Assembly (NCBI RefSeq): GCF_015356865.1
Contig: NZ_JAAFZA010000005.1
Span: 54,142-118,141, forward strand
Reading direction: 5' to 3'
From: Catenulispora pinisilvae
GTDB taxonomy: Bacteria; Actinomycetota; Actinomycetes; Streptomycetales; Catenulisporaceae
DNA length: 64,000 bases
Part shown: positions 32,862-42,441 of the stretch, one piece after another
How the letters are laid out: each line of letters starts with the position of its first letter
Position numbering within the stretch: the stretch's first letter is position 1
Made by a program: the position numbers and the translations under genes
Notes under the pieces: model-generated
What the model was told of the DNA's origin: nothing
The model's input: the letters and a program-made list of their open reading frames with translations, nothing else
Database searches by the model: none

Positions 32862-34337
32862 CTACCGCACCCTGGGCAGCGCCAGCGTGGCCAAGGTCGT
32901 GACCGCCAACAGCACCACCGCGATCAGCAGGCTGATGTGCAGGCCGTTGACGAAGCCGCCGTGCTGCGCGACCAGCGCCCCGAACCCGGCCACCGCCAGC
33001 GCGCCGCCGGTCTGCCGGAACGAGTTGAGCACTCCCCCGGCCAGTCCGGCCCGCTCCGGGGCGATGCCGCCGAGCATCATCGCGGTGAGTGAGGGCACTG
33101 CGAACCCGAGGCCGCCGGCCAGCGGGAGCAGCAGCAGGGCCAGGGTCAGGGCGCTGGTGTGGCCGTTGACCAGCAGGAGGATCAGCAGGCCGGCGGCGCA
33201 GGCGAGCTGGCCGAGCAGGACCGGGGTGCGGGCACCCCAGCGGGCGGCGGCGCGGGCGGACAGCAGGTTGGTGATCGTGCACAGGACGGCGGTCGGCATG
33301 AAGACCAGGCCGGCGCCGACCGCTGAGCGGCCGAGGACGTCCTGGGCGAAGAGGCCGAAGACGAAGATCAGGCCGTAGTAGGCGGCGTTGACCACGAAGC
33401 CGATCGCCAGGCAGACCGCGACGACGCGATCGCGCAGCAGGCCCAGCGGCAGCATCGGTTCCTCGGCACGGTGCTCGACGACCCCGAACAGGGTCAGGGA
33501 CACCACGGCCAGCAGGATGCTCGCCCAGGCCCGCGGCTGCCCGAAGCCGTCGGCGCCGCCGGAGATGACGCCGTAGGTGAGCGCGCCGAGGCCGAGGACC
33601 GCCGCGAGCTGGCCCGGCACGTCGAGCGGAGCGGGACGCCGCGCGGAGCGCGCGGTGCGGCGCATCGCGGCCAGGACCGCCAGCCCCACCGGCAGGTTCA
33701 GGAAGAAGATCGAGCGCCAACTCACCGAGCTGGTGAGGGCGCCGCCGAGGACCGGGCCGACCGCGGTGGCGGCGGCGCCGGCCATCGTCCACTGCGCGAT
33801 GGCCCGGGCCCGGACCGCCGCGTCCGGGAACGCCTGGCGCACCAGGGCCAGCGAGGACGGCAGCATCAGGGCGGCCGCGCTGCCCTGCACCAGCCGGGCA
33901 CCGATCAGGAAGCCGAGCGAGGGCGCCAGGCCGCAGGCGACGGAGGACAGGGTGAAGGCGACGGCGCCGCCGGCGTAGAGGCGGCTGGCACCGAGGCGGT
34001 CTGAGAACGCGCCGGCCGAGAGCAGCAGCGCGGCGAACATCAGCGTGTAGGCGTCGACGATCCACTGCAATCCGGCGGTGGACCCGCCGAGGCCGCGGCC
34101 GACGGCCGGGAGGGCGACGTTCACCGCGGAGGCGTCGACGGCGATCATGACGAAGCCGAGCAGGGCGGCGAACAGGGTGAGGCGCGGCGAGCCGGTGCGG
34201 CCCGCGGCGGACGTCCCGGCGACTCCGCGCAGTTCGGGCAGTTCGGGCAGTTCTGTCGGTTCGGGCAGATCGCGCGAGCCAGCCGCTTCGGGCACGTCAG
34301 TCCGGCGGCCGGTCCGGCCACTGGTGGTGATGGACAC
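32862..34337 (-). CDS. MFS transporter, DHA2 family
   Basis: 491 residues. A hydrophilic N-tail with a short PEP-TELPELPEL-type repeat precedes about 14 helices. Motif A is GAFSDRLGASRLYAGG, and motif C-like GPVLGGALTSSVSWR follows in helix 5. The family exports drugs and other small molecules. GTG 34337 is preferred over the earlier frame opening because GAGGGG lies seven bases upstream. It is divergent from the XRE/MmyB-type regulator at 34505, a common drug-responsive pairing. Confidence 0.88.
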   Translation of the reverse strand: MSITTSGRTGRRTDVPEAAGSRDLPEPTELPELPELRGVAGTSAAGRTGSPRLTLFAALLGFVMIAVDASAVNVALPAVGRGLGGSTAGLQWIVDAYTLMFAALLLSAGAFSDRLGASRLYAGGAVAFTLSSVACGLAPSLGFLIGARLVQGSAAALMLPSSLALVRQAFPDAAVRARAIAQWTMAGAAATAVGPVLGGALTSSVSWRSIFFLNLPVGLAVLAAMRRTARSARRPAPLDVPGQLAAVLGLGALTYGVISGGADGFGQPRAWASILLAVVSLTLFGVVEHRAEEPMLPLGLLRDRVVAVCLAIGFVVNAAYYGLIFVFGLFAQDVLGRSAVGAGLVFMPTAVLCTITNLLSARAAARWGARTPVLLGQLACAAGLLILLLVNGHTSALTLALLLLPLAGGLGFAVPSLTAMMLGGIAPERAGLAGGVLNSFRQTGGALAVAGFGALVAQHGGFVNGLHISLLIAVVLLAVTTLATLALPRVR

Positions 34338-34504
34338 TTCGGTTCCCCTCTTCTGCGGGCCGCAGGTCACACGGCCGCGATACCAAGGTCCCAGAGCGCA
34401 CGCGCCACAGGCAGGCCGCGTTGTTCAGGGGTGCGCGAGCGGGGGTGTGACAGGGCCCCCCTCGCGTCTTCCACCCCCCGGCCCGACTTGGCAGCCTGGA
34501 AATC

Positions 34505-35437
34505 ATGAACGAGCAGCAACCCGAACTGGGCCGATTCCTGCGGGCCCGCCGCGCCGGCGTCTCCCCGGCCGACCTCGGGCTGCCGGCGGGCCAGCGGATC
34601 CGCCGCACCCCGGGGCTGCGCCGCGAGGAACTGGCGGCGCTCGCGGGGGTCAGCATGGACTACTACATCCGTCTGGAGCGCGGAAAAGAAACGCGGCCGA
34701 GCCCAGCCGTCGTAGAAGCGCTCGGACGGGCACTGCGCCTGGACGCCGAGGAGCTGACGTACCTGCGCGAGGTAGTGGCCCGGGCAGCACGCGGCAGCGT
34801 GCCCTCCCGCCCCGCAGCCTCGCGAACAGTGCGCCCGACGCTGAAGCAGATCCTCGAGTCCGTCCGCCCCTGCCCGGCCTACCTCCTGGGCCACACCAAC
34901 GACATGCTCGCGACCAACCCGAGCGGCCTGTATCTGACCCCGGGCATGGCGGACTGGCCGGCCCGGCAACGCAACACGATCCGCTACACCTTCCTGCACC
35001 CGCAGGCCCGCAGCCTGTGGCCGGACTGGGAGACCAAGGCCCGCAACTGCGTCGCGCAACTGCGCGCGGTCGCCGGCAGCGACCCGGACGACCCGGAACT
35101 GGCCGCGCTCGTCGGCGAGCTGGCGGTCAAGAGCCCGGAGTTCAGCCGAATGTGGGAGCGCTACGACGTCCGGCGCGTCGGCAACGGCCGAAAGACCTTC
35201 CTGCACCCCGACGTCGGCACCATGACCCTCAGCCACGAGGTGATGGAGGTCAACCAGGCGAACGGCGCCCGGATCGTGGTGTACAGCGCCGAGCCCGGCA
35301 CCCCGGACCACGACGCCATGGTGCTGCTGGACATGAAGGCCGCCGGGGCGCTCGGCACGGCTGACGGGTCCCGTGCCTCCGGCGCTGAGGCCGATCTCGA
35401 CGCCGCCTCCGAGAAGTCCGCGGCAGCAGACGTCTGA
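34505..35437 (+). CDS. XRE-family regulator with MmyB-like ligand domain
   Basis: 310 residues. An N-terminal helix-turn-helix (residues ~5-90) includes PGLRREELAALAGVSMDYYIRLERG. The MmyB-like PAS-type sensor domain (~115-275) follows with YLLGHTNDMLATNPSG and the YDVRRVGNGRKTFLHPDVG region. The Ala/Ser/Asp-rich tail after 280 is probably disordered. In such proteins the sensor domain binds a hydrophobic ligand. It is divergent from the MFS exporter with a 167-bp gap and likely controls it. A perfect 12-bp hairpin follows. Confidence 0.92.
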   Translation: MNEQQPELGRFLRARRAGVSPADLGLPAGQRIRRTPGLRREELAALAGVSMDYYIRLERGKETRPSPAVVEALGRALRLDAEELTYLREVVARAARGSVPSRPAASRTVRPTLKQILESVRPCPAYLLGHTNDMLATNPSGLYLTPGMADWPARQRNTIRYTFLHPQARSLWPDWETKARNCVAQLRAVAGSDPDDPELAALVGELAVKSPEFSRMWERYDVRRVGNGRKTFLHPDVGTMTLSHEVMEVNQANGARIVVYSAEPGTPDHDAMVLLDMKAAGALGTADGSRASGAEADLDAASEKSAAADV

Positions 35438-35478
35438 GACGCGCCGGACCGGCCTCGCTCACCAACGCTCGCCGATCG

Positions 35479-35506
35479 CCGCCACGCCCGCACTCGGGCG
35501 TGGCGG
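35479..35506. terminator. Perfect 12-bp hairpin between convergent genes
   Basis: CCGCCACGCCCG at 35479-35490 and its complement at 35495-35506 with a 4-nt CACT loop, 12 bp before the phospholipase stop and 41 bp past the XRE stop. Confidence 0.85.
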
Positions 35507-35518
35507 ATTCCGCAGCGC

Positions 35519-37585
35519 TCAGGCGGTGATGCTCGCAGCCCCGACCTCGATGTGCCCCATTGCCCGCCGACTCCACGACGCGTCACTGCTCACCGTGACC
35601 GTGAAGTCATACCAGCCATTGGCGTAGGCGACCGCGTTGAAGTAGTCCGAAACCGTGGCGCCGGCTGCGACGTCGTAAGTCCACGGGCCATCGGTGCGGT
35701 AGTGGTTCGCGGTGATCGTGAAGGTGACGGCGGCGGTGCCGGTGTTCGTCATCTTGAACCAGATCGCCTGCTTGCCGGTGTTCGAGGCGACCGCGTAATA
35801 CGTGGAAGCCTCCGCGGTCTTGCCGGCGGCCGTGGCGTCGCCGATGAATCGCCGCATGAAGCGGTTCGCCCCGGTGACGCTCAGATCGTACTTACCATCC
35901 CCATAGTTCGCGCCGACATTGAAGAAGTCCGATGCGCTGCCATCGGTGCCATTGCTGTAGGGCGCAACGGTGTACTGCCACGGCCCGCCCCCGCGATAAG
36001 CATTGGCATACGCCGCGAAGTGCGTCGCCGAAGTCGCCTGCGAGCCCTGATTCGCCATCGCGAGCCACACCAGAATCTTGTTGTTGGCGTCATACTCGAT
36101 GTGATCGACCCAAGCATTGGGCTGATACGGCAGAGCGCGCGCCGGCCTCGTCCCGCCCTCCTGACTCGGCATCGAGTTGGTGGTTGGACCCGGGTTCGGC
36201 TGCGGGTTGCAGAAGCCCTGCCCGATGACCGTGCCGGTGGCCGGGAGCGAGGGCAGCCCGGTGACCGGGTTCGCGAAGTCGAAGGCGCCGGTCAGGTCCC
36301 CGCAGACCTGGCGGCGCCAAGCGCTGATGTTGGGGCAGGTGGCCGGGGTGCCCAGGGCCGCGGTCCAGGTCTCCAGGAACCGGATGACCGAGGTGTGGTC
36401 GTAGACCTGGGAGTCGACCCAGCCGCCGCGGGTCCAGGGGGAGACCACGATCATCGGGACCCGGATGCCCAGGCCGATCGGGGCGCCGTTGTAGAACTCG
36501 TCGGCGGTGCCGGCGGCCGGGGCCGGCGGCGGGACGTGGTCGAAGAAGCCGTCGTTCTCGTCGTAGTTGAGGAACAGCACGGTCGAGTCGAAGGTTGTGG
36601 GATCCGCCGCCAGGGCCTGGATCACCAGGTTCACGAAGTGCGCGCCGTCGTTCGGCGGGGCGTCCGGGTGCTCGGAGAACGCCTGGCTGGCGACCACCCA
36701 GGACACCTGCGGGAGGGTGCCGGCGAGCGCGTCGGCCTTGATCGCGGCGGCGATGTCGTCCGGGGTGGAGCCGGTGGTGGCCGGAACCGAGCCCATGCCC
36801 CGCTGGTAGAGCGCCGAGGACGGGGACGCGTTGGCGAACTGCTTGAAGTAGGCCAGGGCGTTGTCGCCGAAGTTGTCGCTCGCGTTCTGGTAGAGCTTCC
36901 AGCTCACTCCGGCGTTCTGGAGCGCCTCGGCGTAGGTCTGCCAGCTCAGGCCGGACTCGTCGCCGCCGTCGTAGGCCGGTCCGCCGGCGGTCCCCGCCGG
37001 GTCGATCATGCCGGACCACAGGTAGGTGCGGTTCGGGCCGGTCGCGGACAGGATCGAGCAGTGGTAGGCGTCGCAGATGGTGTAGGCGTCGGCGAGGGCG
37101 TAGTGGAACGGGATGTCGGATCGGGACAGGTAGCCCATGGTGCGGTTGGAGTTCTTGGCGGAGATCCAGCCGTTCATCGCGCCGCCGTCCCACGCGCTGT
37201 GCTGAGAAGCCCAGCCGTGGTCCAGGCTGCCGTCGCACTGCGCCAGCTGCTCCGGCGTGGTGCTGCCCGAGCCGCCGGTGGCGCTGAGCTGCCAGGGGTA
37301 CTGGGTACCGCTGCCGTCGGGCTGGTTGAAGACCGAGGCGCCGCCGGGCAGTTGGACCGTGGCGCGGTCGTCGAACCCGCGCACGCCTTGCAGCGTCCCG
37401 AAATAGTGGTCGAAGCTGCGGTTCTCCTGCATCAGCACCACGACGTGCTTAACGTCGGCGATGGTGCCGGTGGCCGAGGCCGCGGCGGAGGCGCGCGGGG
37501 CGGCGCCGGGCAGCGACTCCAGGCCGAGTGCCGCGCCGAGCGCGGCGGCTGTGCCCAGGAACGTACGGCGGGTCAGAGGCGACAC
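35519..37585 (-). CDS. Tat-exported phospholipase C, phosphocholine-specific type
   Basis: 688 residues. The Tat signal RRTFLGTAAALGAALGL lies at residues 6-22. The phosphoesterase domain (~40-430) has VVLMQENRSFDHYFGTLQG at its start, NGWISAKNS, SVLSATGPNRTYLWSG-like and YDENDGFFDHVPPP as metal and active-site segments. Two C-terminal beta domains (DUF756, ~500-600 and ~605-688) complete the usual layout of haemolytic/non-haemolytic PLCs. It should cleave phosphodiester headgroups outside the cell, often to gain phosphate. GTG 37585 has GGAGGA six bases upstream. Confidence 0.93.
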   Translation of the reverse strand: MSPLTRRTFLGTAAALGAALGLESLPGAAPRASAAASATGTIADVKHVVVLMQENRSFDHYFGTLQGVRGFDDRATVQLPGGASVFNQPDGSGTQYPWQLSATGGSGSTTPEQLAQCDGSLDHGWASQHSAWDGGAMNGWISAKNSNRTMGYLSRSDIPFHYALADAYTICDAYHCSILSATGPNRTYLWSGMIDPAGTAGGPAYDGGDESGLSWQTYAEALQNAGVSWKLYQNASDNFGDNALAYFKQFANASPSSALYQRGMGSVPATTGSTPDDIAAAIKADALAGTLPQVSWVVASQAFSEHPDAPPNDGAHFVNLVIQALAADPTTFDSTVLFLNYDENDGFFDHVPPPAPAAGTADEFYNGAPIGLGIRVPMIVVSPWTRGGWVDSQVYDHTSVIRFLETWTAALGTPATCPNISAWRRQVCGDLTGAFDFANPVTGLPSLPATGTVIGQGFCNPQPNPGPTTNSMPSQEGGTRPARALPYQPNAWVDHIEYDANNKILVWLAMANQGSQATSATHFAAYANAYRGGGPWQYTVAPYSNGTDGSASDFFNVGANYGDGKYDLSVTGANRFMRRFIGDATAAGKTAEASTYYAVASNTGKQAIWFKMTNTGTAAVTFTITANHYRTDGPWTYDVAAGATVSDYFNAVAYANGWYDFTVTVSSDASWSRRAMGHIEVGAASITA

Positions 37586-37750
37586 GAATTCCTCCGGGGT
37601 TGAAGGTGGCGGCGTACCGACAGCCGCTGGAGGGGGAGCCAGCGACTTACTACGGCCGGGTCACTTTCGGGTCGGCACGCGACCTATGAACATAGAGAAG
37701 ATGACGCGAACGTGAAAGAGGGAAGGCGGGCTCGGCCGCGACCGTAGGAA

Positions 37751-39007
37751 TCAAAGCATTGACACTGCTGTGGCCGGGACCGGTTCGGCACTCCGGGCGC
37801 TCCGGGCGCGGCGGGTCGCGTGCACCTCGCGGCCGTGGTGCACAGCCAGGCAGCCGATCGCCCAGGCGATGAGGATCATCAGGGAGCTGACCAGGTGCGC
37901 GTCGTGGAAGTAGCTCGCGCCGCGCAGTCCTTGCACCGCCGCGGCCGGCGGCATGAAGTGGGCCAGCGGCGCCAGCCACGGCGGCAGGAAGCTGACCGGC
38001 AGCGTGCCGCCGGACGTCGCGTTGCCGAGCGTCAGCAACAGGATCGAGGCGACCGGCACCCCCAGCTTGCCGAACAGCCGCAGCAACATCCCGGCCGCGC
38101 ACGCCGAGGCCCAGGCCAGCAACCCCATCACCGTGGCGACGGTGAGGAACGGGGCCGGCAGCGCCTTGGTCGCGGTGTCGGCGATCAGCGAGACCAGCAC
38201 ACCGGAGACGACGGCGAAGGCCAGCGTGGCGCCGGCGCGCGCGGCCAGCGGCATGCGCGGCAGGGCCTGATGCGTGGACACCGAGAACAAGAACCCGGCG
38301 AGCACCACGCCGAAGGCCGCGTAGAACGCCGACAGGCCGCGGGTGTCGCCAGTCGAGAGCGGGTCGACGTCCTGGACCGCGACCGGGTGCCCGACGGCCT
38401 TGGCCACGGTCGTCGACACGACCTGGACCAGGCTCGGACCCTGGGCGCCGGCGACGATCAGGCGCGCGCCCTGGGCGTCGTCGACCAGGACGGCCGGAAC
38501 CCGGTCGTGGGTGACCGCGTCCAGGGCGGCGGTGGCGTCCGGGTAGCGGGTGAAGGTGAAGGCGCCGGGCGATATGTGGTCGATCGCGGTCTGGGTGGAC
38601 GCGGCCACCTGGTCCGAGGCCGCGATCCCGATCGGCTGGCCGTGGGCGACCGGGGCGTGGAAGGCCGCCAGGTACACGCTGACGAAGATCGCGCAGATGG
38701 CCAGCGCGGTGACCAGCGGCGCGAACACGGCGCGGGTGGTGGAGCCGGCGACGGCGAGGATTCGGCGGGTTCGGCTGACGCCGGCGGTGCGGCCCGAGCG
38801 GCCCGGACCGCCGGATGGGCCCGGACCGCCTGAGCGCCCGGCCCGGCCGGACCCGGGAGGACCCATGGGCCGGCGGGCATGTGCTCCGCCACGCGTGCGG
38901 ACCGGGGGCTCGGGGTCGGCGAAAGGCGGGGTGGCCACGGTCGGCACGTTCATATCCACAATCGGGCTCCGATACATGAGGGTCACTAACCGCAGGATAT
39001 CCTTCAC
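37751..39007 (-). CDS. Membrane protein of the ABC-2/YhgE-Pip-like type, TetR-paired
   Basis: Up to 418 residues. A long Gly/Pro/Arg-rich cytoplasmic N-tail (~1-75) precedes TM1 (VFAPLVTALAICAIFVSVYL). An extracytoplasmic region of ~110 residues follows, then about five more helices in the C-terminal third. The layout resembles YhgE/Pip and DUF3533 proteins, which are export- or phage-infection-related. GTG 39007 opens the frame, but ATG 38977 or 38953 may be the true start: a GGATATCC palindrome at 38994-39001 would then lie in the promoter. Divergent from a TetR regulator. Function unknown. Confidence 0.68.
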   Translation of the reverse strand: MKDILRLVTLMYRSPIVDMNVPTVATPPFADPEPPVRTRGGAHARRPMGPPGSGRAGRSGGPGPSGGPGRSGRTAGVSRTRRILAVAGSTTRAVFAPLVTALAICAIFVSVYLAAFHAPVAHGQPIGIAASDQVAASTQTAIDHISPGAFTFTRYPDATAALDAVTHDRVPAVLVDDAQGARLIVAGAQGPSLVQVVSTTVAKAVGHPVAVQDVDPLSTGDTRGLSAFYAAFGVVLAGFLFSVSTHQALPRMPLAARAGATLAFAVVSGVLVSLIADTATKALPAPFLTVATVMGLLAWASACAAGMLLRLFGKLGVPVASILLLTLGNATSGGTLPVSFLPPWLAPLAHFMPPAAAVQGLRGASYFHDAHLVSSLMILIAWAIGCLAVHHGREVHATRRARSARSAEPVPATAVSML

Positions 39008-39092
39008 TTATTCCGGCAGGCCATGCCGTAGCCTCTGAGCAGCACCGGATCAAGGCAGATCGAGGCCGGATCGAGGAAGGACGCGGGCACCG

Positions 39093-39812
39093 ATGACCCC
39101 AGCCGCACCCAGCGACGGCACAGGCCCCCAGCTGCGCGCCGACGCCGCCCGCAACCGCGCCCGGATCCTGGCCGCGGCCCGCGCCGCGTTCCGGGAGCGC
39201 GGGACCGCGGCGCCGCTGGACGAGATCGCCCGGCGGGCCGGCGTCAACATCGCCACGCTGTACCGGCGCTTCCCCGACGGCGAGGCCCTCATCCGCCAGG
39301 TCGTGATCGACGGCTACACGGTGCTGCTGCACGCCGCGCAGACCGCAGTGCGGCAGACCCCCGACGGCGCGCTGCCGGCGATCGAGCGCTGGCTGCTGGG
39401 CCTGGTGGCCGAGCGCGAAATGCTCGTGCTGCCGCTGATCGGCGGGCCGGTGGTGAACGACGCCGAGGCCCTGGCCATCCAGCGGGAACTCGGCGCTCTG
39501 CTCGACGAGCTGCTGGCCACGGCCCGCGACCAGGGCGCGATCCGGCCCGACGTGACCGCCGCCGACCTGACCACCACCGTGGCGCTGGCGTGCCGGCCGC
39601 TGCCGCACCTCGACGCGGCCACCGGCCAGGTGCTGGCCGAGCGGCACGTCCGGGTGTTCCTCGACGGACTGCGCCCGGGTCCGGACCCGAGCAGCCCGCT
39701 GCCGCCGGGCCCCACGCTGGACGAAGTCCTCGCCCGGGTCTACGCGGCCGGTCCGACGCCGACGCCGACGCCGACACCGACACCGACACCGGACAGCAAG
39801 ACGCAACGCTGA
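39093..39812 (+). CDS. TetR-family regulator
   Basis: 239 residues. The N-terminal HTH (residues ~15-65) has RARILAAARAAFRERG and LDEIARRAGVNIATLYRRFPDGEAL. The C-terminal helical domain (~80-200) matches the AcrR/SCO1712-like group. The tail ends in an extended Pro-Thr repeat encoded by a hexanucleotide tandem repeat at 39755-39790. ATG 39093 follows GAGGAAGGA. It is divergent from the membrane protein gene and probably represses it. Confidence 0.92.
   Translation: MTPAAPSDGTGPQLRADAARNRARILAAARAAFRERGTAAPLDEIARRAGVNIATLYRRFPDGEALIRQVVIDGYTVLLHAAQTAVRQTPDGALPAIERWLLGLVAEREMLVLPLIGGPVVNDAEALAIQRELGALLDELLATARDQGAIRPDVTAADLTTTVALACRPLPHLDAATGQVLAERHVRVFLDGLRPGPDPSSPLPPGPTLDEVLARVYAAGPTPTPTPTPTPTPDSKTQR
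39755..39790. repeat. Hexanucleotide (CCGACR) repeat in the TetR tail
   Basis: About six copies of CCGACG/CCGACA encode the Pro-Thr run near the C-terminus of the TetR protein. Confidence 0.9.
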
Positions 39813-40131
39813 AGCCGATCGGCTTCGCCTTCACTCCGCCCCGGCACCATGTGACGCGCGTGTCGTAAGTGACGCAAGTCAACTAGATGGACGCAATGGA
39901 CAGGCCTTTACCTGTCCTTGGCATCTTTGACCCGTTCATTCCTCGACCGCCCCAGCCCCCGGCGCTACCGTCCGTCGCAGTGGGTTCAGTGAGCTGACAT
40001 CAACTCTCTGATCCCCGGCTCCACCCGGGCGGACCATCCCGCTCCGCCCGGATCCCTCTTAGCCGTCACCCTGTCGCGGGCCCACCCCTGCCTGCGCCTT
40101 TCCACGGGTGCGGCGGAATGGAGTACTGGGA
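39813..40131. other. 319-bp intergenic region with a hairpin before the secreted protein gene
   Basis: No ORF with support. CCGGGCGGA at 40025-40033 and TCCGCCCGG at 40043-40051 form a 9-bp stem with a 9-nt loop, 81 bp before the start at 40132. It could be a 5' UTR element or a terminator of upstream transcription. I could not match it to a known riboswitch. Confidence 0.5.
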
Positions 40132-41085
40132 ATGAGCGAACGGAACCTCGCCCCGCGTCGGCTCCGCCGGGGCCTGGCGGCGCTCGGCGCGCTGGCGCTG
40201 ACCGTCGGTCTGGCCGCGTTGAGCGGTGGCACGGCGTCGGCGACGGCGCAGATCGCGCAACAGGCCGAGCACCACAAGCCGCAGCCGCACGGGCGGTTCG
40301 GCATCGTCCCGATGCGGTCGGCGTCGACAGCGTCGACGGCCTCCCGGGTGCACACCTTCTCGCCGGAGTCCGGCGGCACCGGCGGTCCGCTGAACTACGG
40401 CGGCGGCCCGGTGCAGCACAACGTTCAGGTCTACCTCGTATTCTGGGGTAACCAGTGGGACAGCGACTCCAACGGCGTCGAGAGCTACATGCAGAACCTG
40501 TTCAGCGGGCTGGGCACCAGCTCGGACTCCTGGTCCACGGTCACCAGCCAGTACACCGACAGCTCCGGCTCCGGCCCGACGTTCAACGGCGCGGTGCTGG
40601 CCGGTACCTGGGTGGACGACGCCAGCGCGGCGCCGCAGTCCGCCGCCCAGTCGGACATCGCCGCCGAGGCGGAGAACGGCGTGTCGCACTTCGGGATCAC
40701 GCCGACCAACGACACCCAGATCGTGGTGCTCAGCCCGTCCGGGACCAACCCCGACGGGTTCCCGAACTCCGGGTTCTGCGCGTGGCACGACTACGACGGC
40801 ACGGTGTCCTACACCAACATGCCGTACGTCCTGGACGCCGGCAGCAGCTGCGGCGCGAACAGCGTCTCCAACCAGCTCGACGGCTTCAGCATTGTGGAAG
40901 GCCACGAGTACGCCGAGTCGATGACCGACCCGCAGCCCTCCTCGGGCTGGGTGGCCGGCGACGGTGAAGAGGACGGCGACCTGTGCGCCTGGTACAACCT
41001 GGGCTCGGTCAGTCTGTCCACGGGTTCGTTCGCGATGCAGCCGACATGGAGCAACTCCGCCAACGGCTGCGCGATGTCGGGTTGA
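40132..41085 (+). CDS. Secreted protein with HE-type metal motif, EXORDIUM/metallopeptidase-like
   Basis: 317 residues. A signal peptide (GALALTVGLAALSGGTASATA) precedes a basic, His-containing stretch, then a globular domain. NVQVYLVFWGNQWDSDSNG begins the fold. VEGHEYAESMTDPQPSSGW carries a His-Glu-x-x-Glu core like that in secreted actinobacterial and plant EXORDIUM-like proteins, followed by EEDGDLCAWYN. Four Cys in the C-terminal half could form disulfides. Peptidase activity is plausible but not shown by a full HExxH. ATG 40132 is chosen over 40108 because GGAG lies nine bases upstream. Stand-alone gene. Confidence 0.6.
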   Translation: MSERNLAPRRLRRGLAALGALALTVGLAALSGGTASATAQIAQQAEHHKPQPHGRFGIVPMRSASTASTASRVHTFSPESGGTGGPLNYGGGPVQHNVQVYLVFWGNQWDSDSNGVESYMQNLFSGLGTSSDSWSTVTSQYTDSSGSGPTFNGAVLAGTWVDDASAAPQSAAQSDIAAEAENGVSHFGITPTNDTQIVVLSPSGTNPDGFPNSGFCAWHDYDGTVSYTNMPYVLDAGSSCGANSVSNQLDGFSIVEGHEYAESMTDPQPSSGWVAGDGEEDGDLCAWYNLGSVSLSTGSFAMQPTWSNSANGCAMSG

Positions 41086-41199
41086 GCGACGGCCGACGGC
41101 GCCGCGACAGTGACGCTGGGATAAGCACCCTGAGATAGACGAGATGAGCACGCCGGAGTCGGCCCCCGCACGCGCCCGGGGTCGGCTCCGGCAAGTCCT

Positions 41200-41297
41200 G
41201 GACCGCTGCGGGATTCACAGCCGCAACGCCACCAGTTAGGACTCGCGCGAGAGCCCAGGACCGGGGCCGGTCCGGGACCGCGGCGGGGTTCACAGCC
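41200..41297. repeat. 23-bp direct repeat, period 75
   Basis: 41200-41222 and 41275-41297 differ at two positions (both begin GGACCGC and end TTCACAGCC). The second copy ends one base before the stop of the lipoprotein gene. Confidence 0.85.
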
Positions 41298-42404
41298 TCA
41301 GTGCACGGCGACCAGCCCGCCATACTGAGCGATCTTCTGAACCTTCGCCGCCTTGTCCGGCGGGTCGATCGCGGCGACCATCCACAGCGCGTCCGCGGTG
41401 TACTCGTCGCTGATGCTGTCGGAGCCGGCGACCTTGGCCCAGCCCTCGTCGCCGAAGGTGAAGGTGCGGCCGGACTGCGAGATGCGCAGGGACAGGCGCG
41501 TTCCGTACAGCACCAGTTCGCCGCCGTCCTTGAGCGGCAGGTAGATCGGCGGCGGGGTGGGGGCCGTGGTCACCGTCAGCGCCGCGCTCGCCGGGGCGAC
41601 GTTCTCGGTCATGCCCTGGATCCAGCGCAGTTCGGCGGTGGTCGGGTCGTCGCTCAGGAACGGCGAGCCGGGCTGACCGGCGTTGTCGTCGGCGAGCATG
41701 GTCCGGTCGGCGGCCGCCAGGTCCGCCGGGGCGAGCAGCAGATTGTTCTGCTGGGTCGCGTTGTAGTCCAGCAGCCCGTCCGGACCCACGGCGAACGCCG
41801 GCCACTGCTGGCCCGAACCCAGGGTCACCGTGGTGTCCAGCAGCCAAGACGCGCCGGCTTGATCCTGCGTGAAGTGCATGAGGAACGAGCTGTTGGCCAC
41901 GCCGGAGGTCACCGCGTCCGTCGTGACGAAGAACCCGCGCGGATAGGTGGTGGCGGGAACGCGGTAGAACACCGGGTTGGTATACGTGCTCGGCATCTTG
42001 GCCTGTTTCGCCCGGTCGCCGCCGATTCCCTGGTCGTAGACCAGGGTGGTCTGGTCCAGGGCGAGCTGTGACCCGCTCTCGATCTTCGCCATCGCGGCGG
42101 TGTCCAGACCGGCGTCGGCGGCGTTGTTCGTGCTCTGATACGCCTTCAGCGCCGCCGCGGCGTCGGCCTGGGACACCGTGGTGTCCGGCGGTGGCGGCGC
42201 GGTCGGCAGGCCCTGTCGGCCCGAGGCGACCGACGGGGCTGTCGACGCGCCACCTCGACCGGGGGTCGTGGTGCCGGAGTCCTTACCCGTCGCGGTTTTC
42301 GCGCTGCCGCTCACCGTTCCGCCGGTGGAGCATCCCGCGAGCGCCAAGCCCAGTATCAGCACGGCCGCCGAGCCCCTGCGGTCGGCCGTTCCCCACCTAC
42401 GCAT
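41298..42404 (-). CDS. Lipoprotein of unknown function
   Basis: 368 residues. The lipobox is LALAG-Cys25, followed by a Thr/Ser/Gly/Pro-rich linker to about residue 75 and then an alpha/beta domain with no motif I recognise. Segments such as YRVPATTYPRGFFVTTDAV, FTQDQAGASWLLDTTV and YLPLKDGGELVLYGTRL suggest a two-domain extracytoplasmic fold similar to large uncharacterised actinobacterial lipoprotein families. ATG 42404 has AAGGAG five bases upstream. It follows the sugar-kinase gene by 37 bp in the same direction and could be co-transcribed. Confidence 0.72.
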   Translation of the reverse strand: MRRWGTADRRGSAAVLILGLALAGCSTGGTVSGSAKTATGKDSGTTTPGRGGASTAPSVASGRQGLPTAPPPPDTTVSQADAAAALKAYQSTNNAADAGLDTAAMAKIESGSQLALDQTTLVYDQGIGGDRAKQAKMPSTYTNPVFYRVPATTYPRGFFVTTDAVTSGVANSSFLMHFTQDQAGASWLLDTTVTLGSGQQWPAFAVGPDGLLDYNATQQNNLLLAPADLAAADRTMLADDNAGQPGSPFLSDDPTTAELRWIQGMTENVAPASAALTVTTAPTPPPIYLPLKDGGELVLYGTRLSLRISQSGRTFTFGDEGWAKVAGSDSISDEYTADALWMVAAIDPPDKAAKVQKIAQYGGLVAVH

Positions 42405-42441
42405 ATCGCTCCTTGCACTGTCCTTCTGCGGAGAGCGCAGG

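Noticed and set aside
39885..40131. ydaO-type c-di-AMP riboswitch before the secreted protein gene
   Set aside because: Secreted wall-related genes in actinobacteria often have one, but the conserved core sequences cannot be found here; only a single 9-bp hairpin is seen.
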